DNA of 64,000 bases from Siphonodentalium dalli (lineage: Eukaryota > Mollusca > Scaphopoda > Gadilida > Siphonodentaliidae), in contig CP136063.1 in the NCBI GenBank assembly GCA_032622095.1, positions 116,828,723-116,892,722 on the forward strand, given 5' to 3'. A program made the position numbers and the translations under genes. Position 1 is the first letter of the stretch, and each line of letters starts with the position of its first letter. The notes beneath the pieces are model-generated. The model had not been told where the DNA came from, did not search any database, and worked only from the letters and a program-made list of their open reading frames with translations. Below are positions 49,273 to 61,809 of the stretch, in pieces.

Positions 49273-49922
49273 TAGAACAATTAGAAAACCCGCTCGTTCA
49301 AGTGTATCGCGGACTAGTTTTGCATCTTTCTTGCACTCGCTTTCAGCTGAGTTAGTGACCCAACTGTCATCAAGATACAAAACAATTTTTAGACCACTTG
49401 CTCTCCAAAATTTACTATGAACGTAAACATTTGGTGAATACAAAACCAGATGATGTCAGTCTGAATGGAAGGTCCGTAAAACAAAAGAATTTAGTTTCTT
49501 TTCGTAAAACCAGGAAAATCCCAAAAAAGTTTGATGCCCGGGAAAAATATCGAAATGATGGTAGCCACTTTGTAAATCAAATTTTACCATGCAAGCACCA
49601 GGCTCTACGTAATCTAGAGTAAGTCTATAATCCTCATATTGTACTTTTAGTTTCCAAACATGCAAATTTACATTTCTCAAATCCAACACTAACCGTTTTT
49701 TGCCCGCTTTATTCACTGCCACAGTCAAAGGATTTACCACATGAGGCATGAATAGAACTTCTATTACACATCCTTTACCCAATAAGCTTGAAATCTCCTC
49801 CTCTACAAAAATTGAATGTTCTTTGGCAGAAACATTGTTAGCGCACTTGATTCTAGGAGGATTTGAAATGAAGGGAATTTTGTACCCTTCACGCAGTACA
49901 TTTATAAGATATGTCAGCTAGC
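49141..49922 (-). pseudogene. DIRS-type retrotransposon reverse transcriptase, truncated and frameshifted
   Basis: From the right, one frame reads through VLREGYKIPF, an AKEHSIFVEEEISSL region, KAGKKRLVLDLRNVN, MVKFDLQSGYHH and GHQTFLGFSW. The reading then shifts: motif YLDDSW, the polymerase catalytic box, follows in another frame from about 49443 after a damaged stretch. Similarity stops near 49270, where reverse-oriented 160-bp monomers begin. The FDL.SGYHH and HQ..LGFSW wording is typical of DIRS-like (tyrosine-recombinase) retrotransposons. No RNase H, methylase or recombinase part is present, so this is a dead internal fragment. Confidence 0.85.
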
Positions 49923-50287
49923 TGACTCACTATATACTTATCTTTCATTGTGTCGTCAATTTTGTCTGGGGCCTTTGTTACTTTACTTCTTGCTGAAGTT
50001 GCCGCTTCCGGACCGGAACTCCTGCTTCTTTTAGCGTCCATATAGGTCTTAAAAAGACTGAAAGCATGAAATGCCCCATCTTCCCGGTCACCAATGGCAG
50101 TTTCTTCGTATGCCCTTTCATAATCTTCCTGCGCCCCTGCAACTGCTGTTTCCGAAACTGACTCGCTCATGCCTTCAACCCAACCGTGCACAAAAGCTAA
50201 ACGTAGAATGAGCGCTAAAATCTTGTTTACGCTCAAGCACACTTTAGAACATTCGCGAAACTCGTGCTGATTCGTGTCAATTATCAA
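49889..50287 (-). pseudogene. Possible upstream ORF of the DIRS-like element
   Basis: This open frame of about 130 codons runs into and overlaps the start of the reverse transcriptase frame on the same strand. It contains SESVSETAVAGAQEDYERAY, then HAFSLFKTYMDAKRSRSSG and a basic Ser/Lys-rich tail. It is not recognised as a family. Its place directly upstream of the RT suggests a gag-like or N-terminal part of the same element, but it could be unrelated. Confidence 0.35.
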
Positions 50288-50299
50288 TCAATGCTTATC

Positions 50300-51350
50300 A
50301 TGCGTGAACTACTATCACCAATCACCCAGATATGCCCCATCGATTTAACCCCCATCGATCTAACATTTTTCATTAAACACCCTGCTCTCCAAATAATTCT
50401 TCGTTGAACTTCAATAAAATAATACATATGAGGGTCACATATGGTGAATTTGGTAATGCTATAGCCCACTCTGCTGGGTAGCATCACAAAACTCACCCTC
50501 CTTGGAGCTTATTCTGCAGACTGCATATGACCATCTTATTTTCAAGTTTATATTTATACACGCAGTACATGTATTTGTATGAATGCTTGACCTGGGTCTG
50601 GCCTTAGCACAGTACCTAGCCCAAGAACTCAGCTCATGGAAATGAAAATTAGTTTTGTGATACATAGTGGATTTCAGCTGAATACCTGTATTGTTGGAGA
50701 GTTAATTGCCAGGTGGTGTTGCCCTAATAATTTTTTCAAAAATCATAATTGACATAAATTCATGTGATACTATGAGACACATCTAAAGTTACACTTTCTG
50801 TGATGAAAAGAAGGTACACTATATGCTTTTATATTTGTTTACATGTATAATGAGCATTATGAGCTACCTTAGACAATATTTGGGGAAGATTCAATCAATA
50901 TTTACTGATCAGCACATGTATTCTGTGTTATTTTGGGTTTTTCCAGGTATTTTTTTAGAACCTGTTTCGTGTTGTTACAAAAGTTGGAATGACTTAGAAG
51001 AACCCGAAATGGAAATAGGGTAACTGTAATACTGTAATCAAGCTTAAATGGTGTGATATTACAGATTTGGAGGTAAAAAGGGGGTGGGTACCCCGCATGA
51101 AATTGGAAAAAATATTTTTTCCTTCAAATAGGGGGGTGGTGGGTACCCAAGAGCCGGAAAAAAGTTTTTTCAGCCTAATGTCATGTCACTTTTTTCCGAC
51201 CCCCCCCCCCCCCTGTAACTTCCCGGTAAAATAGGATTAAACTGCGTCCACGTTTAAAGAAGTGTGATATACAGTTGGGTAAATTATAGCCACAAATAAT
51301 ACCACCACCGTCAACCACTGGTATGTGTTGGTTTCGGTGCAACATGTGTC
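50300..51350. other. Non-coding stretch
   Basis: No frame is supported. A direct pair of GGGGGTGG.GGGTACCC motifs lies at 51080-51150 and a run of C at 51201-51213. Confidence 0.4.
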
Positions 51351-51351
51351 T

Positions 51352-53401
51352 AAAGCCCACCGCACACGTCACAACAATGTTATACAACAATGTTGTACAA
51401 CATTGTTGTAGCGTGTGCGGTGGTCTGTTTTTTGTTGTACGCAACAGAAATTTGTTGTGCAACAATGTTGTGAGAGATCAAATTATTTTGATTTTGTTGC
51501 TTGTTGTAGCCAATGGATGGACAGCGTTCTATTTTTAGTCTATGACGTACAGCGTAAAATCTCAAGGTGAAGAGAAACATGGCGGCTCCCACCTCGAAAT
51601 TTATTAGTCGATATTTTGAACTAACATTGAAAACTGAAGCATGCTTTCATACAAAATAGGCGCAGACATTGAGAAACGATATAGTTTGACCGAGCGGAGT
51701 GGTTCCTGGGTTCGAAATGTGATTTTATTTTATTCACCAGCACATGGAATTCTGTAATTTCTGAGAGTGAGAATGATTCTCCTGTTCTGTGTTCACAGTA
51801 CACACTCACAGGTCCAGACTTCAGTTCAGTTCTCCAGTAGGGCCTACTGCACTGACTACTGCATAATATAGGTCTTGGTGAATACATTTTCTATCCAATG
51901 GTGTTACACTTCCCATGTCGTGCCAATAGTAATTTGTACAAACTACACTGTCTACAGCTTGTACAGGCCGGTCTGAAAATTAAAATTGATTGAATTTGAA
52001 CCACCGGCACCGATTTATCTATAATAATAGCCAAACTTGACTATAAATTATTTGCCGGTTCCTATTTACACGTATAATTGATGGATGTTTACCGTGAAAA
52101 TTTATAGTTAAATTATACCAATTGAGAAATAAGTTCAAATAACATTAACAAATATTTTAGAGAGCGAAACATTTGTTATGCAAGTTTTGCAACCGTTATG
52201 GCTGTGGAAAATCAATCAGTCGATTATTGCCCGATCAAGCTATTGTCGATCAATATGCCCTATCTGGCTGTCTCTGACTCATGCGAGTCATGTCCATATT
52301 GGACCTACCATGCCCGGTTCCATGGTTTTGGAACTATGGGTCGGGGGTTCTGTAGTGGTATTCTCTGTGTGGAAGTCATGAATTATTCATGACTTCCACA
52401 TATGGAAATGCTGCTCGAGAACGTTGACCTGAGCCCTATAGAGCCACACAACCGGAGTTGGATGAATCTCTGAAACCATGGGTCAGAGCTGGATGAATCC
52501 AATATCGCTACAACTCAGTGATCCCGCTTATTGTCGATTCACCCAGACCTGTACAATTTTCAAGATGTGGGTGTGTCATTCCCTTGGATAGGAAGTTAAT
52601 TCACCAAGACATAGAAGTGAAAATAACAATATATTCAACACAGAAGTTGGCTATCGCTCAAGCAGCTGGTAAATACAATTACATCATATTTTGAACCTAA
52701 TAACATGTTCCGCTCGGTCATGTATCATTGGTCAAAGCCTGCGCCGATTTAAAAAAAAAGTTAATATGAACACAGGTTCGAAATCAAGGTCCATGACTTA
52801 CACGCTCCTTCCAAAATTCCCATTAATAATGAAAGGACATGAGATTTATTTATAAACACTTGTAAGAGTAACTCTGTCCAAATTAAACAAAAAACAAGGT
52901 CCATGTTTGGCGTATATTATGCCCTCACCCACCACTCCATATAGTTTAATAAAGGAGGTCTAATAATAACTCCTGATAAGGCTCATATCCCCTCCCCAAT
53001 AACACAAGAGGTACAAAATAACCAAATTATATATGGTCTGGAGGTTTAATAATGATAACTCCATATAACCTATTCTATGAAAAAGTACTAAATTGGTCCA
53101 AATCCGTACAGTGTATATATATAACGTGCGTTAGCCAGGCCCAGGGTAGAGATTCGTGGCAAAATCGAGCCTGGTGCATGTTTTCCGCATCTATCAACTT
53201 GGGGGGGGGGGGGGACCCAGAGCTGAAATTAGTATGCAGCCAACACGTGACTTGATGACGTTTTATCACGTGACTTGTTGTACAACAAATATTCGCCGTG
53301 TGCGGCTAGTCACAACATTGTTGTATAACATTTGTTGTGTCATTTTGTTGTAGCGTGTGCGGACGCTTACAACAATGTTCCGACGTGTGCGCCTGGCTTA
53401 A
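51352..53401. mobile_element. Long-TIR foldback element with ACAACATTGTTGT palindromes
   Basis: The left end (AAGCCCACCGCACACGTC) pairs with the right end (GACGTGTGCGCCTGGCTT). Inner pairing includes CGATATAGTTTGACCGAGCG with CCGCTCGGTCATGTATCATT (52709), and GGTTCGAAATGTGATTTTAT with sequence near 52680. Both arms carry TTGTACAACATTGTTGT-like palindromes. No clear target duplication and no coding frame were found. Confidence 0.65.
52368..52398. repeat. 31-base near-perfect hairpin
   Basis: GTGGAAGTCATGAAT and ATTCATGACTTCCAC are exact inverted arms with one base between. It sits near the centre of the long-TIR element. Confidence 0.85.
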
Positions 53402-55385
53402 CCATGAACGGTGTGCAAATCGCGGGCCATGTGGTTATTCCGCTATGAGCATGTCTTCCGCTACGAGCATATCCGGATGCATGGGGTGATTATACGAATA
53501 ACATTCAATGTCAAAACATAGCTTGGAATGCACAGTAACCTTAGAACAATCGGTCTGTTACGTTCTTAAATTGACGTCATTATGTGCGACCAGTTGTCTG
53601 CGACACTGCCGGCAGAAATCCTAGAAATGTTCTACTTTCAGTTTATGTTTCCAGGGGAAATTGAGCGCGTTGCACAAGTTTCGATCCGTTGAATCTTGTT
53701 GATAACTTTTATCACTTGGAATCTTGGTCTGTTTTCTGGGACCCCTTCCATGAAGACAATTACTGTGAATATGTTATGTAGGTGTAATTTATATGGTGGG
53801 GTGAAAAGTTCAACGGAATGATTACTACCAATATGAGTACCATGCATTGGTATCGGACTGAAACAATTATATAGCTGAACGGTGTACACATGTCCAAGTG
53901 TGTCAAATCTTTATCATCTTTATTAAATAATGTAATTAATTAAATAATGTAGACAAGCGACTTTCATTCCATGGGGTTTGTGATAAGTTGATTGAACAGA
54001 CATACTGTCACGTCTTGTGTCATTTTCGCCATGACACAGCTACATATAAATTCAATACAACATACCTGTTACCAGTACCACAAACCGTCCATGAGACTGA
54101 AAGTGACTTGCCTATGTCCTAAGGAAAACATAAGTTCCAATGGATTTTAAGGAGATTAACATTGTTATATAGTGTCTTTTGAATTTTGCAGTTTTTTGTC
54201 ATGAGACACCGAAATAAACACTGTTAAACAATGTTAATCACTAGCTGATTCGATTCGAGATTCGATGTCGATATCAGAAAGGCGATTCGATATCGAGATT
54301 CGATTCGATGCAATATCCACGATTCGCAGATCCCTAGCGGATACGTACACATAATTGAGAGGGTCATGCAACTAATTCAGGTAGGCACATTGTGAGGTCA
54401 TTTGGTTTGGAAACTGCAAAAAGATATATTTTCATTTAGTCCTGACTCCAAACTAAACTGTATCTATGCATATGCGATTTATATTTTATACATTATTCAT
54501 CGCTGTCGCATTGTCAGACGGTTGCAAGAGAGTGATAATAAAGAACTGTAAATTTATCAAGAACTTTTAATACATACATGTATATATATATATATGGACA
54601 ATTAACACATATTAAAGTATAAACAAGACAGCCAATGACTGTGGGTCGCTCACCAGACTGTAAAGACTGAGAAGACTGGGACTCTGATGACTACCGGTAC
54701 AACAGTCAGTACTTGACAAAATCATGTAAGACAAGTAGTTCTAAACATGGTTATAACTGGAGGTTCTCAGATGAGCACGGCTCTTCACCTTGACCTTTTC
54801 CTACTGCACACTACTGACAAATCTCCAACATCTTACCTTTTAAAGAAGACAACCATACCACAGTTCACAAAAATCCTTTTGCACATCCCTCTTAGGTTGA
54901 ATTTTACAACTGGTACCAGTGCTTTAAGCTCTCAAACTTTTGAAAATTACCAACCTGACACTCCCATAAAGTTAAAATTTGTGGCCAATTCTGTCCAACA
55001 GTTTAACCTAAAGTAGGAACATATGGACTGTTGATTTAAAGACATACATGTTGGAAAATCAACCAAACTATGAGAACAATTCTAACCTATTTTTGGTGTG
55101 AACATCTAATCTGCAACTAATGTTGTATCAGGCATGAAATTTTCAACTGTTTAAATTTTGATTAAAGTAGGGGGTCAAAACTCCACCCCATGTACACTCC
55201 CTTCCCATTGCCTCAAACATTGCCCCCATCCAGTCTGCCTAGAAATCAATATTACTATACCAGTACCAAACAGCATAGATAGTTAAATCTCTCATCTCTG
55301 CCCATGTTAGAACAAATGTGAATCCCCATCTATGAGATCCATTCATCTAGTAATATCAATATACCCCCCAATCTTTCTTTGAAAA
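53402..55385. other. Non-coding stretch
   Basis: An 89-codon open frame at 54747-55016 has no recognised motif. The ATTCGATTCGAGATTCGATG cluster at 54245-54335 is the only clear structure. Confidence 0.4.
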
Positions 55386-55389
55386 ATCA

Positions 55390-56400
55390 GGGTATGATTT
55401 CACCTATATACATGTAAGTGGTGGTTAAGAAAATAATATTGTAACAGCCAAGCCTGTATTTAGTGTGTCTGGCCTTTGCCGAATGAGGTCCCCAAAAGGT
55501 GAATTTAATGACACTATTCCGCAAGGTGGGCTAGCATCACTGAATCTGGGGGCCTCTTTTCCTAAAAATCACCCCATTTGAACAAATATGAACCCCAGTC
55601 AGTGGCGGTCACCCAAGGCCCCTCCATACCAAATATAAGCTATATAGGCCCAATGGTTCTTGAGAAGAAATTGTTTTAAGAATTACTATGGAGGGAACGA
55701 GTTTGATCTGATGAACTTATTTGAACAAATCTGATTGTGAGTCACATAGGGAACATGCACACCAAAATATATAAACACATTCGGTCTTTACTATGGAGAA
55801 GAAAACAATTGTTGATAGACAGATGGATAGACATCCCAACAGACAGATGGATAGAAGGACCGCCTGACAGACAGAAGACAAATTCAATCTAATATACCCC
55901 CCCCCCCCATTTTTCTTCACCTGGATAAGTGGTGGTTAAGAAAATAATATGAAACAGCCATGCCTGAATTTAGTGTCCGACATTCGCAGAATTAGGTCCC
56001 CAAAAGGTGAATTTAATGACACTATTATGCAAGGCGGGGTAGCATCACTGAATTCACCCTCAGTCTGATTAGGCCTCAACTGCCATGGGAAACTTTGAAA
56101 CAGATTGAAGTTCTACAGTTGAAGTTGGTGATGCACACCCATTGAGCACCTCAATTGTGCATTTTAGCTTCTGCAAATTTAGGGGACATAGAAACTGAAC
56201 AGAAGGGAAAAAGTAAAAAAGTAACTAAAACTAAATTTCAATTTGATACTCTAGATACTTCCCAGATGATGAGCAGAATGAGGTCCCTGGAGGGTGTATT
56301 TGGTGATGCTAGCCTGCTGTACGGGGGTAGCAACACTAAATTCACCCTCTACCCTCATTCTGCAAATGTCAGACACACTAATTTCAGGCTTTGAAACAGA
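55390..56400. repeat. Repeated inverted-repeat fragments, GGTCCCCAAAAGGTGAATTT family
   Basis: AAGTGGTGGTTAAGAAAATA, AACAGCCA.GCCTG.ATTTAG and AGGTCCCCAAAAGGTGAATT recur at about 55420 and 55930. At 56280-56400 a related hairpin pairs GAATGAGGTCCCTGGAGGGT with ACCCTCATTC-type sequence. A pearl-like fragment with GATGGATAGACAT lies at 55570-55870. Confidence 0.6.
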
Positions 56401-56644
56401 ATTTTGTTTAATTTGATAATACATGTAACAACAAGCACCAGTGCTAGTGCAGTTTACACAAGCCTGTCCAATAACATTCTAATCTCAAATCTGCCATTCT
56501 AATCTCAATTAATGACCTGATTTTGTCTCTCTGAAGCTACCTGACTGAGTCTTCTGGCAGATATAATATGGGCAGATATAATAACTGTAAGTTGTGATAT
56601 GATATGGGGTGGAGGGACTGTTTGTTGGGGGCAGGCTCGGGGCC

Positions 56645-56946
56645 TGGGTCATGTGTGTGTGTGTGTGAGAGGGTGAGGGTGAGTGTGTGAGGGTGTGTGA
56701 GGGTGAGTGTGTCAACCCAACTCTGTGAGGACATTCATATAGTAAAACAATGTCCTCACAATGTTAAAGGTACACTCCGAGTTTGAATATATTTACGAAA
56801 GAACGAGGTCCTCACAACTACGGTATTGTTTGAATTTCTAAAGAAATGTACCCACAACGTATGTAATACAAACAAGGGTGGGTGTGTGTGTGAGGGTGTG
56901 TGAGGGTGTGTGTGTGTGTGTGTGCGTGGGGGGGGGGGGGGGGGGG
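56645..56946 (+). repeat. GT/GAGGGT simple repeats ending in 19 G
   Basis: GTGTGTGTGTGAGAGGGTGA-type sequence at 56650-56712 recurs at 56878-56925 and runs into G19. Confidence 0.9.
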
Positions 56947-57079
56947 TGATGGAAAGTTTCTGTGATTTCATTAAAGACTGAAGTTTCCTAACTCTGTGGA
57001 TGTTATATTGGTGTTACTTTTTACTTTTTTAAATTTTATAACATGTTTTAACAAGCAGCCGCAGACGGTGGTATCCCCG

Positions 57080-57650
57080 CCGAATTGTGCGTTTGCGTTC
57101 TCAGTATGTGCTAAACAAGAGGTGGGATTTTGTCAAAAAGTCTGGCTTGCGAACTCATTACTGGTCATGGGAACGAATATACCAAAAATCTTTTAAATCT
57201 GTTGACATTTGTGGAAATGAGCCCTGTGACATCGTCCATTTGCACACACAAAAATAAACAAAGTCCAATAAGTCCGCTGAAAATATCCGGCAGGACCTGG
57301 TTTGCGAACTCGTTCTAGATACTGGTCATGTGAACTCATATACCAAATATCATTGAAATCCGTTGAGATTTGTGGAAATGAGCCCTGTGACGTCGTCTAT
57401 TTGTTATTTGGTAAATTCGACAAAAATAATAAACAATGTCCAATAACTCAGGTAAAAATATCCGGCCGGACCTGGCTTGCGAACTCATTCTAGGTAATGG
57501 TCAGGTGAACTCATATACCAAAAATCTTTGAAATCCGTTGACATTTGTTCAAGTTATGACTCTTATAAATTCGGGACGGATGGACGGACGGAACCCATTC
57601 CTATACCCCACCCCAAATTTAATTTGGCGAGAGATAAAAAAAAATAAAAT
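57080..57650 (+). mobile_element. Pearl/HINE-like element, family C
   Basis: Three units of 156-174 bp start near GGCTTGCGAACTCATT (57143, 57299, 57473) and contain TGGAAATGAGCCCTGTGAC. The tail is GGACGGATGGACGGACGGAA, CCCCACCCC and TTTGGCGAGAGATAAAAA. Confidence 0.75.
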
Positions 57651-57663
57651 AATTTGAGTGTTA

Positions 57664-60600
57664 CTCTAGTAGCTGAGGGCGTTTTGTATGCACTTTTATG
57701 TCCAGAGCAAAACTCTTCACGAATCCACTAATTGAAGGTACACGAACAATATTTGGTTGGTGACACATTTCCCATTGAGGGCGAAATGGGTCAAATGGCC
57801 ATGCCCCTTTTTGCGCGAAGTACTACCACCCGCCGTGACTATATCTCCAGACCCGTTGGACATAGGGGGTCGTGTGACCACTCAAAATGTGCAGAATGGC
57901 CACATTATGGGGGGTCAGTAATACATTTTCATATCCAAAAGTCAAAAATACATTTTTAAGGGCCCAATTTTGTGGTTCAGCACTTTTATCTCAAAGCTGA
58001 GCCCCCAATTCAAATTTTATTGATCTATATCCATCGGTGCCACATATAGGTATAATTTCTGTACCATTATTGGATGAGATTGACCTCCAAGGAGCTCTTG
58101 ACCCTGAAAATAAGGTTTTTGGATGGAATATATTGGTCGTAGAATGAAAAACAGACATTTTCCCAATAACAAAGATGTTGAGGAAATCATCAATTATACG
58201 GTATTTGATCAGTAACCTAAAACTCCTACAAAAAGGTTACCTGGTGATATAATTTGAATGTAGTTCATCTTTTGTTATCTAGATTTCATGGCCTTTGATG
58301 CGAGATGGCTGCCAAAATGGTTATAAATGGAATGACATATATCACATTAGCAATATACTTGTAAATGAGTTCAATGTGTTATTTTCTTTAAACTTATGGG
58401 AGAACAGGGTGTTTTTATGGTATTCTAATGTTGAATTGAATTTTACTCAGCCCACAAGTAGGTTTAGTAAATGTTGAGTTACTACAATTTGATCAATCAG
58501 TATGATTCAGTAGTCGAGCAGGTTGTGTCTTTATCAGTCCCACATCAATTTTGATTGGCTGCATCACCATTTTGTATAAAGGTTCTACAATTTCCCTAAC
58601 ATGTACATTATTCTAGAACAAATAATGGCTAGCCTGGAGTGAGTTAGAAGAAAAATACAAGCATCAGTTGATATGCAGATATAAATACATACAAATCTAC
58701 ATTCTGCATGTAGCCATGCTATGCAATCCTCCCTCATGTTTCAACTTATCAAGGAAAAATGATCACATTACCAATGTCTATGATAGTCAGATGTTTTTGT
58801 AGATTTTGTAGATTTGTGGATGTTGTAGATTTTGTAGATTTGTGGATGTTGTAATGCAATATAGATCTCCATTATACTTGCACAAATTTATTTTTCATTT
58901 CGTCCCTTTAAATTGACTTTAAAGGTGGTGCGTAACATGTATGTATATGTGCCACTCCAAAATGTATGTATATGTGCCACTCCAAAAATGTCAGTAAAAG
59001 TACTGTAAACCGTTTGGTTTGATGTTATAGGCACAGGAGATATATATATACTTTACATGTCAAATATTGTGAACCCTGCAGGTACGTTTATGTGTGTCAG
59101 TCGCCTTATGTGTGTGATGTACATGCAGTAACTACATGTATATTCTAGTGAAATTTATGGTCTGCACTCTGCAGTATTTCAAAAACATGCTATGGCCATG
59201 CCTACATATACATATGTACACTGATTCAAACACAATGATTGTCAGGTTATAATCTATGTTTGAGGAAAGTTACTATGTATTTTTCATTTGTGTTGCATTT
59301 GTCAATATTAATGGGTCCCAGGAGTCCAGATGTTACTAGTGCAGAGCCCATTTAATTTTCATGAAACTGGTGGACTTCATGTCTATACTCCTAAATAAAC
59401 ATGACTCTGAGTCTTATCAGACCAAGACGGTATTGTGTAGGTTTTACTAGAATTATATTTAGAAAAGACTCAACCATTATTTTTCCACTGCCCTTATCAC
59501 AATATATTCATTTGGCAGTATTCATCCCAAGTTTAGTGGCGATGCTAATACATTTGGTATGATATTCAGGTAGAGCAAAGCGATCTGAACGAATCGAGGA
59601 TAAGCCACAATGTGTAGAAAACATTAAAAAACATGTATATTGTGAAATATTTTAATAATGGGTGCTGGTTTTTACAAACTGGCCATTATTGAGATGACTA
59701 TTCCTGTTGTTTACCAAACATCAGCGTACACAATAAAATTTTGAAGTATATATGTTCTTGAATGTTGATTACAGACACTGACTTTTGCACAAATTGCTCG
59801 GGTTAGCCAAACAATGCAAAAATAACCAACTTTAGGTAAAATGATGGTACTTGACAGAATTGCTTTGACCTACAAACATATCAATCCAGCAGTACCCATC
59901 AGCATAATATAAAATTAGCAGGACCACTTAACCTGAGGTGGTATTGAAAATGAAAATATCTTTAAAATGGTAAGTTATGAGGGCTATTAGCTATTATGAA
60001 GAATTATGTTAGTGAAATTATAGACCCTCATCTTCTCCAACCTGCAAGTGATGCAACTATCATGGCCAATCAAAACTAATGTGGGACTGACAAAGGCTCA
60101 TTCTACTATTTTGATTGAATAGTGATCATTCCATCATTTCCTAAAACTTTTTGTGAGATGAGGTGTCCTTTTGTAAGAATTGATTACTTCTGAAATATAT
60201 ACTGGTATATATGGTCATCTCCCATCTGATTACAACATGTTTTTACTATGCCCAGGTGCAATACCCATTTTAGGATCGCAACATGTGGCTGCTGCATGAA
60301 GCAAACAGCTGGTCATTCCATTTAGTAAAAGTGTTTAGCATGTTTCATATCTTGGTCACTTAACTCAGATCAGCTGTTAAATGTTGATAACAAATTTTGA
60401 AAACCTGTTTTGTTCAATCTGTACATTTCTGTTGATTAGAGAACAATTGTTACCTGATTTTTGGTAAAGCACACCAGTTTCCAAGGCATGTTCAGTCATG
60501 AAGAGCTCATGTTGTGTGTCGGGATCAACACATCCTCAGCAGCAATTTCCAGCTAATCCCATTGTGTGTGGTCAATTGTGCTCTTAAGTCGATCAGAGAA

Positions 60601-61235
60601 TTCGGATAGTTCTTTAAAAAGTGTCATACATATGCTGTGGCCTTGGTGGTATTGTATACTTGTGGTGCGTAACATGCTGAAATCGGTTTTTGGCAATTAT
60701 CTTAAAAACCATTGACTTTTGGATATGAAAATGTATTACTGACCCCCCATAATGTGGATTTTCAGGGTCAAGAGCTCCTTGGAGGTCAATCCCATCCGAT
60801 AATGGTACAGAAATTATACCTATATGTGGCACCGATGGATATAGATCAATAAAATTCGAATTGGGGGCTCAGCTTTGAGATAAAAGTGCTGAACCCCAAA
60901 ATTGGGCCCTTAAAATGGATTTTTTTTGGTTTTTGGCAATTATCTTAAAAACCATTGACTTTTGGATATGAAAATGTATTACTGACCCCCATATTGTGGC
61001 CATTCCGCACATTTTGAGTGGTCACACGACCCCCTTTGGCCAACGGTTCTGGAGATATAGTCACGGCGGGTGGTAGTACTTCGCGCAAAAAGGGGCGTGG
61101 CCATTTGACCCATTTCGCCCTCAATGGGAAATGTGTCACCAACCAAATATTGTTCGTGTACCTTCAATTAGTGGATTCGTGAAGAGTTTTGCTCTGGACA
61201 TAAAAGTGCATACAAAACGCCCTCAGCTAAAAGAG
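57664..61235. mobile_element. 3.6-kb long-TIR foldback element, TA flanks
   Basis: Ends CTCTAGTAGCTGAGGGCGTT and, inverted, CTCTTTTAGCTGAGGGCGTT pair closely for about 460 bases (GCACTTTTATGTCCAGAGCA, GTACTACCACCCGCCGTGAC, CCAAGGAGCTCTTGACCCTG). Pairing resumes with more decay, for example TCAGTCCCACATCAATTTTG near 58538 against 60065-60095. TA flanks both ends. The right arm has an extra internal duplication of GGCAATTATCTTAAAAACCA (60694, 60936). The middle 1.4 kb has no long frame, so it is non-autonomous. Confidence 0.8.
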
Positions 61236-61280
61236 TATGTGTTATGTTGAGCAAGGAGTTCAATCTGAATTTTTTTGTTT

Positions 61281-61650
61281 TTTGTTATGTCACTGGCTCC
61301 GCCCACATTTAACACAGTGACCTCATGTGAACAAATCTGAACCACAGTCGCTCAAGGACCCTTTGTACCAAATATGAACCCATTCGGCCCAATGAAATTT
61401 GAGAAGTCATTGTAAGAATTACTATTGTGGGAAAGAGTTATGGTCCTAGCTTCGCAACTATTTGACCGGGGGACCTCATTTGAACAAATCTGAATGCGAT
61501 TCACCTAGGGAACATCGACACCAAATATGAACCAATTCGGTCTTACGGTTCTGGAGGAGAAGATAATTATTGACGGACGGACGTAGTACGGATGGACAGA
61601 CAGACGAGGAGTGATGACTATAGCTCCACCGAAGACTATCGTCTCAGGTG
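61281..61650 (+). repeat. Pearl-like repeat tail, family D
   Basis: GAACAAATCTGAACCACAGT and a second GAACAAATCTGAATGCGATT precede GACGGACGGACGTAGTACGG and GATGACTATAGCTCCACC, ending CAGGTGAGCGAAAAAG. A diverged relative lies at 55570-55870. Confidence 0.65.
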
Positions 61651-61809
61651 AGCGAAAAAGGAACTTCATATCAGGAGTTGGCAAATCCAACGAAGCCAAG
61701 AAAAACACCAAAGGAATTGTGAAATAATTAATTCACCAATTTAACGTGCATTGTCATTGGAGGTATTCTTAAACTTTAATATTTACCATATTAGACTTGG
61801 AGAACTTAA

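Noticed and set aside
51685-51730. tRNA gene suggested by GGGTTCGAAATG
   Set aside because: Only a B-box-like motif is present; the region pairs with 52700-52790 as an arm of a foldback element and has no cloverleaf.
56509-56971. Ser/Thr/His/Pro-rich frames
   Set aside because: They are translations of GT/GAGGGT simple repeats.
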